A DNA stretch of 64,000 nucleotides from Utricularia gibba (taxonomy: Eukaryota; Streptophyta; Magnoliopsida; Lamiales; Lentibulariaceae). The notes under the pieces are model-generated. The model did not search any database, was not told the origin of the DNA, and saw only the letters and a list, made by a program, of their open reading frames with translations. Shown here piece by piece: positions 1-11,448 of this stretch. Every line of letters starts with the position of its first letter. Within the stretch, counting starts at the first letter, position 1. A program made the translations under genes and the position numbers. The stretch covers positions 4,154,001 to 4,218,000 of the forward strand of contig NEEC01000004.1 of the NCBI GenBank assembly GCA_002189035.1, in the 5' to 3' direction.

Positions 1-425
1 ACACGAAACAGGTTAATGGAGCACATTTTGCAAGTTGCTACAATGGCACTCTCCGTTAGCTTCGGGGGATTCTGTGATACAAACTCAAGAAGCTCGAGCA
101 ATGTGGCTCTTTTGAGCTCCTTTTCTTGGATGTCCTTCCCGGGATCACTAAAATCAAACAACACAGAGCACAGACTTAGCTTACTGATGAAAAGATTCAT
201 CTTTTCTGAACATGGAACATCCTTGAACGCCAGCAACGGCTCAATTCCCGCAATCACACAAGTAGGGAAAACCGCTGCCGAAGGCCGTTTGGTAGCTGGA
301 TTGGAAACATTCGTCCTGAGAGAACTAGGGGACAATGGAGCTGTGCCCGAAGTTGGGTTTCTCGGAGAATCTGGATCTGCCTTTTGAGACTTCCTCGGAA
401 GTTTACCAAGAAATTGCTTCCACAT
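1..425 (-). CDS. PP2A regulatory subunit B' (B56 family), 5' part
   Basis: N-terminal coding exon of a protein phosphatase 2A B' (B56) regulatory subunit, which selects substrates for the PP2A core enzyme. The minus strand opens with ATG at 425, and the protein begins MWKQFLGKLPRK, a start typical of plant B' subunits. A Ser/Pro-rich stretch follows, then the conserved start of the HEAT-like B56 domain with motifs such as PLLAFKDVP, NLFISKL, VLFDFSDP and LKRATLLELLEFV. About 141 residues are visible in one uninterrupted frame, and the rest lies beyond the left edge. The start is the first Met in frame and matches the family. Sequence up to about 1.3 kb probably holds the leader and promoter. 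Paralogue assignment within the B' family is not possible. Confidence 0.9.
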   Translation of the reverse strand, partial: MWKQFLGKLPRKSQKADPDSPRNPTSGTAPLSPSSLRTNVSNPATKRPSAAVFPTCVIAGIEPLLAFKDVPCSEKMNLFISKLSLCSVLFDFSDPGKDIQEKELKRATLLELLEFVSQNPPKLTESAIVATCKMCSINLFR

Positions 426-1330
426 TCTGATCCGTCACGCTACTTCGTCTAAATCTAACATGAACAAAAATCAAATCCGTCGATAATGACAGCAACTTTA
501 GGGTTTCACGCAGCCCCAGTACCGATGAAATTGGGGATCTGGAGGAGGAAAAGAGTGAAAACAACCCAAACTGAGAATAACCCAATAAATCATCAAAAAG
601 ACAGGATCTTTAAAGTTCCCCATTCAAAGAAAACAGTAAAAACTCACCAATTCATGCAGCAGCAATACATCCGACATCACCCACAAGGGGAAAAAGCGAG
701 AAACAAACAATACTTGCAAGCACGAATCCAACAACTTGTATGACAGCAACAATCAATGCAGACGCTGCTCCACAGAGACGAGCGTTGGATGTCTCAAGCA
801 GAAGCAGAGAAAAACGGTTCTAAATCTTTAAACAGCTGAAAGGGTTGTTGAAATTATTCCCCACCTAGTCGTACCCCTCAAAAGGGACAGAAGCTGAAGC
901 CCCACAAAAAAAGGGTCGAAAAGCCAGAAAACTGCAATCGCAGGTTGGAATCAAACACCCAACCCTTTCTCCCATCTCCATAAACAAGGACAACCACCAC
1001 CACGTCTCAGAATCCGTGCAATTCAAGGAAGCCCCTCATCCCCACCATGGATGAGACGGACGCCAAGGAATTACAATACACGCATTCATATGTTTGCCCC
1101 TCCTTCTACCCTCTGTTCCCTAACCCACTAACGTCGTACTCGTTTTCTATTCACCGAGTGCAGGAAGAAAATTCACCGCGGCCAGGGAAACACTTTCACC
1201 CGGGGCAGTAACTACTCAAAATTACTATTTACTGCCGGAGTCACGTCAAGAAAACGTGCGCCCCCTCACGCCTTCATAAATCTGCTCCCAGCGTGCCTGC
1301 CATCGGATTCTATAGTTACGTCACTTCACA
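426..1330 (-). promoter_or_regulatory. 5' leader and promoter region of the PP2A B' gene
   Basis: A moderately GC-rich stretch lies between the ATG at 425 and the AT-rich spacer that begins near 1330. I find no convincing coding frame in it. Position and composition suggest the leader, possibly with a leader intron, and the core promoter. The exact transcription start cannot be read. Confidence 0.4.
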
Positions 1331-3290
1331 GTCCCAAAATTATTTATTTTTTGTCTTTATTTATTTAATATTCAACTTATTTTTAGTTTCGGAAAAATTG
1401 TATCTATTTAACAATTAAAAAAAATCGAATTTGCTCCAGATCCGATCTCATCGCTGCGCTTTATTCGAAAAATAAAATATCGCGTATCATAATTTGCGGA
1501 CGTGGGCGTTGTACGAATTCAATCAATAAAACAGCGACGTGACGCCCCCATTAAATTGAAATATAAATCATTTTTATTTTTAGACAAAAAAATCATAAAA
1601 ATTGAATAGTGCTGTTAAATGCATCCGGAACTCATTCTCATCTTTCATACATAATCTATACAATTATTCACGGATACATATATAAATTTATGCATACGTA
1701 TTCATTAATTTTTTATTAAAAATTTTAAAATATATATATAAAAATATATAAGTTTTATTATTTAAAAAATTCATTCAAATCTATAATTATAATTTTATTT
1801 TATTTCACTATTGGTTGTTTGGATTATATTTTTTTTATCGAGATTAAAATTATTTTATTCATTCATGTTAATATTGATATTTTTAGATATTAGAATTTTC
1901 TTTTAAATATTTACATATTGATTTATTACTTTATTACTAATAATTAAATTTAAAATTTATATTCAAGTGAATTATTTATTATCATATAGTATTTTTAATA
2001 AATAACTTTTATTTCAAACGCGGATACATTTTTCGTAAATCTTCCAGTAGACTTTATTATAAACATTTTATTATAATAATGTTTACTCGGTTGCTTTTTT
2101 TTTTTATGCGAAATGGTTGTCTGCAAATTCAAGCAGTTTTTTTTCACACACAAATTAAATGAGGAATGACTATTTTTAAAAATCTCCCTTATATCTAAAT
2201 AGAAGTAAATCATTACCTTTATTTTATTTTATTTGAACCGAGTGTTTTACAATGATAGATTTAACCCAATCAGGTTCAATTCAAATCTGTAATTTTTTGG
2301 ATTCGATGTAACAATTGGAAATATTGGATTTCATAATCTTATTTCTAACATATAAAAATATTCAATCTAAAATAATGATTAAATCAAAAAATGAGTTGAA
2401 TTTGTATGCAGAACAGTTGACTTCAAAGTTCAATCATGCATAAGTATTTAGGTATGATTTGGTGATGGCAAGGACATGGTAGTTGATGGCCACATGGATA
2501 TAACGTGAATGAATTATTTAAGTATATGTTTGCTAGGTAGCATTTAATAAGATATGATTATTAGGAAAAAGATCTTTCATTAGAAACTTGAGATTTGAAA
2601 CGTTTAGGATTTGGAAATGAAATGAAAGAGAAAGGGATGAGATTTGAATATTTAAATTGGCATAAGATAATTTTATTTTTTAACAATATATTAATATGAT
2701 TCTTTTTTTCGCAATCTCAATTTGTTCAAGTAAATCGATATTTGATATGTATTTTGAAAAAATGTATATATTTTCAATCATAATTTCTTTAAAAGTGTAT
2801 ATATTTAATTTTATTGTTAAATATATTACTTTCCCATCTAATATCCAAATTAAAGACGATAGCAAATTTTTCAAATGGGTAGAGTGAAATATTTTAATTA
2901 TAAAATTTTCTAATTATTCGAACTCATTATGCATATAATAATTTTGGGTTTTCAGACAGGATATATATTGAAATCGCTCATTCAATCATAAATCGTGTTT
3001 TATTTTATAAGGTCATTTATAAAAGTAAGCATAGTGGGTGTATCTCTCATGCATTAAAATCAATTTTTTGATATATACGATGTTTATTTTTTTAATATAC
3101 TAAAAGTAGTATTATTACTTTTCTAATACATACCCCCTTTATAAACGGTGTATTGGGATTAGGCAGCAATCAAGAATGATGGTGTAGTTTTGTTTGCATT
3201 TTTACTTTTTTAAAAAAGGAATTTAAAAAGAGAGATCAATAATGGATGTCAGGGGTCGAAGGGAAATAAACCAAGAATGTGGGGGTCAAA
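1331..3290. other. AT-rich intergenic spacer
   Basis: Long A/T runs, with only short chance open frames (for example 1995-2213 and 2680-2887) that show no family resemblance and have A/T-driven codons. I see no gene, RNA gene or clear terminal repeats here. Confidence 0.6.
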
Positions 3291-4097
3291 TGTGAGATAA
3301 ATGATTTCATTCCAAAAAGTCCACTCCGCGAAGCCGAGAAGCTGCGGCTCCGGTATCGGAAGTAATGAGTAATTCCTTCTTGGAATTCAGGTGTGTTCTT
3401 CGAAATATTCACCATTGATTCGCATCTTCAAAGCCTTTGCTTCAGATTCTTTTGAGTTTGTTGAAATATGCTGTCAATTCTAAGTTGTTGGCGGGTCTTA
3501 TCATCTTCGGTGTTTTCGTGTTGTGTTTTGAATGATATCAGTTTGTTTTGATTTTTCTGGTGATAAAAAGAGTCTATTAGGAGGTGGGTATTGTGCGTCT
3601 CGGTGGGTTTCTGGGTTTATGCTTTGCGCCGTTGCTCTTGAAATTGCGGTTTATTTTTTGAGGAGCGAAAGCTGTTTCAGTTGATGAAATTTGCTGATGA
3701 GCTATATGATTGCGTGTTTGTAGCTAAGTATGGCATGATTATTCACTCTAATACCTTTCTTTTTGGTTTTCAAGTTTGTTTACGGTTCATTTTTTATAGT
3801 AGTTCATGCTTTTCTCGTGTAGGGATGTCGCTTAAAAGTGTGGTTTCTTGTCTGGTTATTCATTAAGCACCGGCATGCTTTGGTACTCATGTGTAATTGT
3901 GTGAAGAGGGTGGAATGAGCTCTGACCATTGTGGTTTTGCTTTGAATTGGTATCTCAGCTCCGTTACGCCATCATTGGTGTGTAAGCTAGAGCAATTCTA
4001 TGCCCGGCTTCGGTGAATTAAAGGGTCTAAAAAAACTTCTGATTCACCTGAAAAAGGGGATCATTGAAGTGGTTGTGCTTGCAAATTCCGTTTGGTG
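3291..4097 (+). promoter_or_regulatory. 5' leader of the RING gene, probably with a leader intron
   Basis: GC content rises at about 3320. A good splice donor context (CAG then GTGTGTTC) occurs near 3390, followed by T-rich intron-like DNA before the coding start at 4098. This fits a non-coding first exon and a leader intron of roughly 650 bases. The acceptor is not assigned with confidence. Confidence 0.4.
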
Positions 4098-5622
4098 ATG
4101 GAACGGACAGACTATCATCTTGGCATTGAACATGTTGTCGACATACCTAGTAGCTGTGATGCTTCCTCTAGTTCATCCAACGAAAGGCCCTCCTATGGCT
4201 CGGAGCATCCAAGGAGTGATGAGCCATCTACCAGTTCAGCTGCTCCTATGTATCAGCCTCAACTTTTACCTACTGGTGAATCACAAACAAGGAGTTCACT
4301 AACAACACGAAGGGGAGGCAATCGAGCCCGCCAAAGGAGTCCACTAAATTCTGCTCTATGGATATCTGTTGAGCTAATTTTAACAGTTAGCCAGATTGTT
4401 GCAGCAATTGTGGTTTTGTCCTTATCAAAGCATGAGAAACCTCGTGCTCCTTTGAAAACTTGGATTGTAGGCTATGCATCAGGCTGCTTTTTAGTTCTGC
4501 CTGTTCTCTACTGGCGTTTCATAAATCGACTTCAATCATCAGAGCAGGACTCGTCTCAACATCATCAGGGTCCCTTGCAGGCGAATAATTCTGCTGTTCC
4601 TTTGACTAGAGGATCAGCAGATGGACCAGATAACTGGACATCTGGCACAGCAGGCAGAACCAATCAGGCCATTGGATTATCAAATTCCAGGTATTATGTT
4701 CGTTTTGCTGGATTCTCATTCTCAAGGTTTTCTTTTAATTTCAAGGAAATCCAAAGTGTTAGAAATATATGTTTCCCATTTTGATCTTTTCCCGGAATTA
4801 AGGAAATCTGGTTATACTTTTCAGGATAAAGGTCTCTATCGAGTATTTAAAGATGGGTTTGGATTGCTTCTTTGCTGTTTGGTTTGTGGTTGGCAATGTG
4901 TGGATTTTTGGAGGGCATGCATCATCTTCTGAAGCCCCTAACATTTACAGGTAGCTCGACTCTTTCCAAATGCAACATGCAGTGGTTAAATCGATATTTT
5001 TTTTTTTTGCAACAATGGCCATTTGATTGATGGTTTAAATTCTCAGGTTATGTATTGTCTTCCTCACAATCAGCTGCATCGGATACGCAATGCCATTTAT
5101 TCTGTGTGCGGCAATCTGCTGCTGTCTTCCATGTTTTGTATCAGTCTTAGGATTCAGAGAAGATCTCTCTCAGGCTCGTGGAGCTACCCAAGATTCAATT
5201 AATTCCCTACCAACTCATCGATTCAAACTCAAGAAAAACACCAGCAACAATGACAAAGAATGCAGCTCCAGCGCCGGCGAGGGTGGCATAATAGCTGCTG
5301 GAACAGAGAGAGAGCGTGTTCTATCTGGAGAGGATGCAGTAAGCTTCATCTGAACGACCTTATAATTTAGCCAACTTGGTTTCAGTTTTTACACAATTTT
5401 GATGCAGTGATCCCTTCCTTCCCACAGATATGTTGCATCTGCTTAGCGAAGTACGTAAACCATGACGAGCTACGTGAGCTGCCTTGCTCCCATTTCTTCC
5501 ACAAACACTGTGTTGATAAATGGCTGAGAATCAATGCTTCATGCCCTCTCTGCAAATCTGAGGTTGGTGAGACTGTTCTGAGTTCACTGAGAGACGCAAC
5601 TGCCAGCCTCCGAAACTTCTGA
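4098..5622 (+). CDS. RING-type E3 ubiquitin ligase with membrane segments
   Basis: Spliced gene with exons 4098-4690, 4825-4950, 5047-5338 and 5428-5622, giving 402 codons including the stop with all phases consistent. The predicted protein has a Ser-rich N-terminus, hydrophobic segments around [20 protein letters not shown] and further ones ([29 protein letters not shown]), then a C-terminal RING-H2/C3HC4-type finger. The finger has CCICL, then [13 protein letters not shown], then CPLCK, so all zinc ligands are present. It resembles the plant family of membrane RING proteins of the At1g12760/At4g11680 type, which act as ubiquitin ligases. The ATG at 4098 was chosen because the frame upstream has no earlier Met. 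The gene is tail-to-tail with the next one. The exact substrate is unknown. Confidence 0.92.
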
Positions 5623-5981
5623 TTTCTGAAAGCTTCACCCTTTGTACATTTCTGCAAATTCCCTTACACAAATGTCTTAGCATTGGCGGTTTCGGTTTCA
5701 CTAAGAACGAGCTCATGAACACGCAAATAGTACAGACTACACGCGTACTCACACGATTCAATCCATGAGTTCTTTGTTTTTGCATTTGTATAGTTCCAAT
5801 GAAACCGTTTCCACACATTGCTAAGGTTGCATGGCAAGAGATCTTACAATGTGGACTGAAATTTTAAAGAGCACCAAATGAAACCAAGCTCCCAGTAATA
5901 GGCACAGCACAGCAAAATTGTCCATGTTTATTGAGTTCGTCTCCATGCCTACAAAGAAGCTCCGGTGGTGCTGCGTTTGCA

Positions 5982-7658
5982 TCACCGTGCCGGCTGCTGG
6001 TTGTAATGGTTCTTCTCTTTCTTTTTAGCAGCAGCGAGCTTGGCGCTTCTTGCAGCAGCCTCCAGAGCTGCAGCCCTTGCAGCACCATCCACCTCTTTGT
6101 TGGACTTCTTTTTCTTAGCAAGAGTCACCTTCTTCAATCGCTCTTTCACATCAACTGAAGAATCATTGTTCTCTCCAGTTTCTTCTTGTTCATCTGGAGC
6201 TGCTGAATTTTTAGCCTGATCTTGAGGCTCCTTGTCCTCCTTCAAAGCCTTTTCCTTCTTTTTTTTCTTTTTTGCAGTCTTGGAGTCTGCTGTAGCACCA
6301 TCTTTCTTGTCTTCATCTCCATTACGCTGATCCTTCCTGTCCCTTGACACCTCTGCTAACGATGGAAACAGAAAAACACAGATCACATGTTAAAACACAA
6401 GAATGACTCTAAACAAGCTGAAAACCAAGACTTTAAATATTTTTCTTACAAAATTTGAATGCAATATAACTGGAGAGAGGAAAAGATTACCAGTTTGTTC
6501 CTTTTCCCCTTTCTCTTTTGAGCTCACTCCGAAATCAGCTAATATTGCTTCAAGTTCTGCTAGCTCTTTCTTCTTCCTTTCCTTCTTGGAAAGCTGTTTC
6601 TCTGCTTCTTTGGGTGCTGCAGGAAGTTCAACAGGCTCTTTAACCACATGTACATCCTCTTCATGAACATCTGTTTCATGCTCATGCTCATCTTCTAAAT
6701 CATCATCACCCTCATCAAGAAGTTCGTCCTCGCTTCCAATTTCCTGTTATTTTTTTTTTTCAGAGACAACCCACAAGAACCCGAAACATAGTTAAAAACA
6801 TTCTAGAAACAAGAATGGATGAAGACGATAATGCAGAAGGAACTCCCCAGCAGGAACACAAATGCCAGTTAGCAAGTGAAACAAATGCGAATATGGTAGC
6901 AGCTGGAAACATATAAGTAGTCATAGAAAGGAAAACAATGTCAAGGTTAATAGCAAACAGGCTCGAATAAGATGCATGACCATATGGCTAGCGCTTGCTC
7001 TTTTATAAACCTTCTATCAACAATTCAGACATTGCAGTTCATTGTTTGAATGAAGAAGAAATGGGAATTCAAATAACGATAAGCAACATTACATACACGT
7101 ACAATGTGGTTAAATGAGAGGAGCATACATAAATACAGCACAAGAGAGGACACCATAACACACACATTCAATTTCCCAACAGAGTTGATTGGGAAATCTC
7201 AAGCACTGAATGCCAAAGGTAACGCAGAGCAGTAAGAAGCAAACTCAAAAAAAAAAAAAAAAACATCAAAATATCATATTAAATCAACATGAAACACAGT
7301 AATATCCTCCTTGTACCTCAGAGATATCAGGTTTATGCAACTCATCAGCTTTATCAGAGGCAGAGCCACCCCAAATCGCCTGAGGAGGAGCAGTGGTAGC
7401 ATAATAGTCGTCATCATCATCATCATCCACATCAGCCCATGACTTCACGGTTAAGGGCGCGGGAGCCCAGTACACCTCCTTTTGGTCTGCGATTTCCTTC
7501 AATTTCCCAGTACCATCACCTTTCAACGCTCCCTTAATTCCATTGGCTCCCTTCTCCTTATCAGGCCTTTTCTTTTTCCTTCTTTCCAGAGCAGCAAAAA
7601 CATTAGAGTTGCTAACCGTGAAAGATCCCTCATCCTTCCTGCTACCCCTTCCAACCAT
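5982..7658 (-). CDS. Conserved plant protein, acidic then lysine-rich, function unknown
   Basis: Three coding exons on the minus strand (7658-7317, 6743-6491, 6355-5982) give 323 codons including the stop. The start MVGRGSRKDE is in a good context. The N-terminal part has a conserved-looking segment (SNVFAALERRKKK, VYWAPAPL, KSWADVDDDDDDDYY, PPQAIWG). The middle is strongly acidic. The C-terminal third is Lys/Ala-rich with predicted helices or coiled coil (KKKKKKEKALKE, ARAAALEAAARSAKLAAAKKKEK). I recognise it as a plant-wide hypothetical family without an assigned activity; automatic names such as dentin sialophosphoprotein-like reflect composition only. The last acceptor reads TTAGCAG, so two neighbouring splice sites are available. 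All frames are intact. Confidence 0.8.
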
Positions 7659-8413
7659 CTTCCAATTCCTCTCGAACACACAACGTTAGACAAACACGTA
7701 ATACAAACAATTCCACAATTCACGCCCACAACTGTATCCCAAAAAAAAAGAAAAGAAATTGACGAAACCCCAATTCAAGAACTTGTCGATCAAGAAAGTT
7801 GAATAATTATTTGATTTTTTTCCCTATGATCCAAAACAAAAAAGGCTAGCTTTCACAATGAACGTTATAAAAAAAGAAGTTGAGGATAAAAGGAATGACG
7901 GGTTAGATGGGGGATGCAGAGTAGAATGAAAAAACACAAAAGGTAGGAGCTTCTTAGGGTTCTAAGAATGCGGATAGGATCGCAAGAATCAGCAGCGCAG
8001 CAGTTCTTAAAAATCATAAACGCAGAGAGACGAGCCCCGGCCACGGGATATGAAGGTATGGCCGAGTGGTGCAGCAGATAACGCGATGTGCTTCTGCCGC
8101 TTGGACTTTCTTTCTTTCTTCAGTTTTGAACCCAAAAGTTCCTCAATTTGCGCAAGAAAAAAAAAAAGCTTCCTACATTTGAGTAATTGCAATTAATTTT
8201 CATTGGCTAAAGTTTCAGCTTCTGGTAAATGTCATCACGCCTGCTCTCCTGCCCTGCATGAATATGCCTCAATACCCTCCTGTTAGGAGAAAATCAAAAG
8301 CCCTAGACTTGCAGCTGCAGCAGTATTCCTCCAGGGGTTCTTGATTCCAGGGGAAAGGTAGCATCTTTCGTCTTCCCGTTTGTAGGCTGCCACTCAAATT
8401 TCTGTCTTCCCGA
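7659..8413. promoter_or_regulatory. Divergent promoter region between the Lys-rich gene and the PORR gene
   Basis: About 755 bases separate the two divergent start codons, so both promoters must lie here. A short stretch near 8051-8080 resembles the D-arm of a leucine or serine tRNA but is not a tRNA gene (see rejected items). No clear TATA box was found. Confidence 0.45.
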
Positions 8414-9610
8414 ATGATTCCTTTGGTTGCACGTTTCTTCTCTACACGGCATTCTCCAGTTGTTGTACTGAAACCTTTCTCCCTTTTCTGCCCAGTTTCC
8501 TGCTTCTCCACCTCCTTCTTGGTCACGAAGACCCCCAAGAAATTCAGGAAGAAGCGTAAGAAGAAGGAGAGTCCACGTACAACACTCGTTCAAACATCTC
8601 CCAATCTCATTCATCACTTCGAAGAAATACTCCGCAGAGATACCCATTTCAGATTCCTGTCCAGATGCAAAGAATTCCTCTCCAAGCAGGAGGATCATGT
8701 CCTCCGCCTCGACGATGCAGGAAAGCTTCATCAGCAGCTCGGTTTTCCCCGTGGTCGAAAGGTAATCAGGTTCATTCTCCGTCACCCTCTTATCTTCCAG
8801 ACTTATCGGCATTCCGACTATAGTTGCTGGGTTGGTTTTACCGATTTCATGGAGGATTTGTTGAGTAGAGAAGATGAGATCATGAACGAATTGGAAGCCA
8901 AGAGGGTCGATGTTGTTAGGAAGTTACTGATGATGTCTGTGAATAAAAGGATACCATTGAGTAAAATTTATCATAACAGGGTGCTGTTTGGGATCCCTGA
9001 GAACTTCAGGGAAAGAATCTCTAAGCACCCCGAGTATTTCAGGTTGATTGTGGAAGAAGACAGGAGGCAAATTCTTGAGCTTGTTGAATGGGATCCTTCT
9101 TTGGCTGTGAGTGCTTTGGAGAAGCAATATATAGTTGATGAGGAAAAGGTGAAATCTGCTTTCAAATTTCCAGTCAAGCATGGGAGAAGTTTGGAACTGG
9201 AAGTAGCAGATGAGAAGAAACTGAACATGTTAAACACATTGCCTCTGGTCTCTCCATATTCCGATGGAAGCAAGTTTGATTTGTGGACTTTGGAAGCAGA
9301 GAAGCATAGACTGGGTATAATACACGAGTTTTTGAGCTTGACATTGGAAAAAAGAGCGTACATACATAACATTGTGGAGTTCAAGGAGGAGTTTAACTTG
9401 ACTAAACACACCTATCAGATGCTATTGAAGCAGCCTCGAACTTTCTATTTGGCAGGCACTGAGATGAACTGGTGTGTGTTTCTCAAGAATGCATATGGCG
9501 AAGATGGACAGCTCATCAACAAGGACCCTCAAGTACTGTTCAATGAAAAACTTTACAAATACGCAGAGATGAAAGAGGCTCAATCAGGGACAGATGCTGA
9601 AATCGAATGA
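8414..9610 (+). CDS. PORR-domain protein (plant organelle RNA recognition), probably mitochondrial
   Basis: Single-exon gene of 398 residues starting at ATG 8414. The first ~45 residues are rich in Arg, Ser and hydrophobics with almost no acidic residues, as in mitochondrial or plastid targeting peptides. The rest matches the PORR (DUF860) family, RNA-binding factors for group II intron splicing in organelles such as WTF1, WTF9 and RPD1. Supporting segments include FLSKQEDHVLRLDDAGKLH, FPRGRKVIRFILRHPLIF, LLMMSVNKRIPLSKIYH, FGIPENFRERISKHPEYF and KHTYQMLLKQPRTFYLAGTE. It has no intron, as is common in this family. The C-terminal tail is acidic. Which intron it acts on cannot be read from sequence. 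Confidence 0.93.
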   Translation: MIPLVARFFSTRHSPVVVLKPFSLFCPVSCFSTSFLVTKTPKKFRKKRKKKESPRTTLVQTSPNLIHHFEEILRRDTHFRFLSRCKEFLSKQEDHVLRLDDAGKLHQQLGFPRGRKVIRFILRHPLIFQTYRHSDYSCWVGFTDFMEDLLSREDEIMNELEAKRVDVVRKLLMMSVNKRIPLSKIYHNRVLFGIPENFRERISKHPEYFRLIVEEDRRQILELVEWDPSLAVSALEKQYIVDEEKVKSAFKFPVKHGRSLELEVADEKKLNMLNTLPLVSPYSDGSKFDLWTLEAEKHRLGIIHEFLSLTLEKRAYIHNIVEFKEEFNLTKHTYQMLLKQPRTFYLAGTEMNWCVFLKNAYGEDGQLINKDPQVLFNEKLYKYAEMKEAQSGTDAEIE

Positions 9611-10610
9611 GAAACAAGAGTCGAAGAACTGCTACTCTTTCAACCAGAGGGGATTCGTGCTTGAAACTGTTTCCCACGTAGGGGTTCTTTTTCTTTTTCA
9701 TGTGGAAGGCGGAACAACCATAAATCACCACACAACTGGAGGTGTAAGGTTCAGGCTTCTTCCCCAGTCTCCAGATTTTGTCACTAACCATTTATGTGAA
9801 TCATACCTTCAGCACACCAAAACTCTGCTCCTCCCCTTCTATCATGTGATTGATTCCTTTACCTGCTACTTCAGCATTGCTTGATGGTTGCAGGATGAAA
9901 GCAGCTCCCATTCCTCATCATGGTTCTATCTCGGTGGCCTCTTTCAAACAGGGATAGCATCGTTGCGGTTGCTTCTAGAAACCAGCACCAATCTAGCATC
10001 GTCTTCATCATCCTCTGGCCCTTTTTCCATTGAAGGCAATCCAACGTATCCTCATGAAAGCACAAACCTCCATTGAATCACGACCTCCAGAATGCCCATC
10101 CGAGTGAGCCTTTTGTTGAGCTTGCCACCTCTACACCTCGGAACTTATAGGATCATCTGTTTTTTTATGAAATTAATATTGGATATTTTAATCTAAATAT
10201 ATTATATATGGTTTTTTCACTTACAGTAAATATTTATTTTTAGAATTTCAAAATGAATATTTAAATATATTCGAAGTAAAAATACTAGAAACTTATTGGT
10301 TATTATATTCTATTTTTTTGGTAATTTATAATGCCTTTGGTGTCCATATTTAAATTTTTTTTTTTACACTTCATTTGATAAAAATAGGCATGTGAGCAAA
10401 CTTGTCATGAAAAAAAATTAAAATTTTAAATGAATAATATACTTAAATATTAATTAAAATGATTTTTAGATATATTTATAAATATTTAGCTATATTTGGG
10501 ACAATTAAATAAAATTATATATTTATAGTAACCTAAAATACCAATTAATATTCAAAAAATATCGATTATTATATAATTTAAAAATTAAAAGACATCCGTT
10601 TTTCTTTTTT
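9611..10610. other. 3' flank of the PORR gene, then AT-rich spacer
   Basis: Up to about 10140 the composition is gene-like and probably includes the 3' UTR. No reading frame of known family is seen, and the short frames at 9594-9884 and 9888-10076 look like chance. From 10150 to 10600 the sequence is A/T-rich without visible genes. Confidence 0.5.
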
Positions 10611-11448
10611 GGGGTTTCTTTTTGACCCCTGATCGCTAGGAGGATGCCGAGGGACGACGGCGGAATTGGTTCCGTTGACTTGACTTGGGGGTGCACGAAT
10701 CGCCGGGGTATCTCACAACATTAATTTACTCAGCCTTCGTGGTCGGAAGTCACTGCTTTCTCTTCTGTCCTGTTTGACTTCCTGCTGAGGTGACACGTGT
10801 GTGGAATACACGAATGAGCTCCGGACAACACCTCCCTTGTTGCGCAATGTCAATGCTCGGCGTCAGCGCTTGCACCATCCGCCAGAAAGATGAGAGGACA
10901 AGGCACTGGGTTCGTATCCCGAGCTAAAATTCAGAAGTGAATTTGGTATGATCAGAACTGGAATCATGATACGCTTTGCTCTATGGAGAAGAAAAATGGA
11001 TGTCTCGTTGGCCATCCTCCTCCTTGACTGATGAGAATCGTAAGGTTGAGTCTGAAAATCTGTCATGCATGGAGGAACTGATAAGTCAGTCCTTCCTTCT
11101 AGAAGAACCCCTGTCACGGTTTCATTCTTTCTAGTTTTCTACTAATTAATGCAGCCTAAGGTGTAGAAGAAGCTCGTGCTCAGAAAAAAAAAAATGGATA
11201 TACTAGTAATAGATATCATAGATTATCTTAGTCAACTATCAGTATTCTTTCATTACCAGAAAGCTAGTATGCACTCGTGTCCTTGCTTCTAGAATGGGGA
11301 TTCTGAAATCCTCCATGCTTTAAGCATGTTGAATAGACTCCCCTTAGTTTTATGAGCATCATCGCTTACATCATTGACCTCGCTCCTCCCTCCATGTCAA
11401 CCCCTTCTGAACTTTATAGAAGATCATGATTTGGTGTGATGCTGTTTC
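10611..11448 (+). promoter_or_regulatory. Upstream region of PDR copy 1 with W-box cores and a G-box
   Basis: Four copies of the W-box core TTGAC are present at 10622-10626, 10675-10679, 10680-10684 (in tandem with the previous one) and 10774-10778. A palindromic G-box/ABRE core ACACGTGT occurs at 10793-10800. WRKY factors bind W-boxes and bZIP or bHLH factors bind G-boxes, and many PDR transporters are pathogen-, jasmonate- or ABA-inducible. The cluster lies 650-830 bases upstream of the coding start. A weak TATA-like TTTATAGA is at 11413-11420. Function is inferred from motifs only. Confidence 0.45.

Noticed and set aside
8051-8080. tRNA-like stretch with ATGGCCGAGTGGT
   Set aside because: It resembles the D-arm of Leu or Ser tRNA, but there is no matching acceptor stem, no anticodon arm and no T-arm with GTTCGAAYC nearby, so it is not a tRNA gene.
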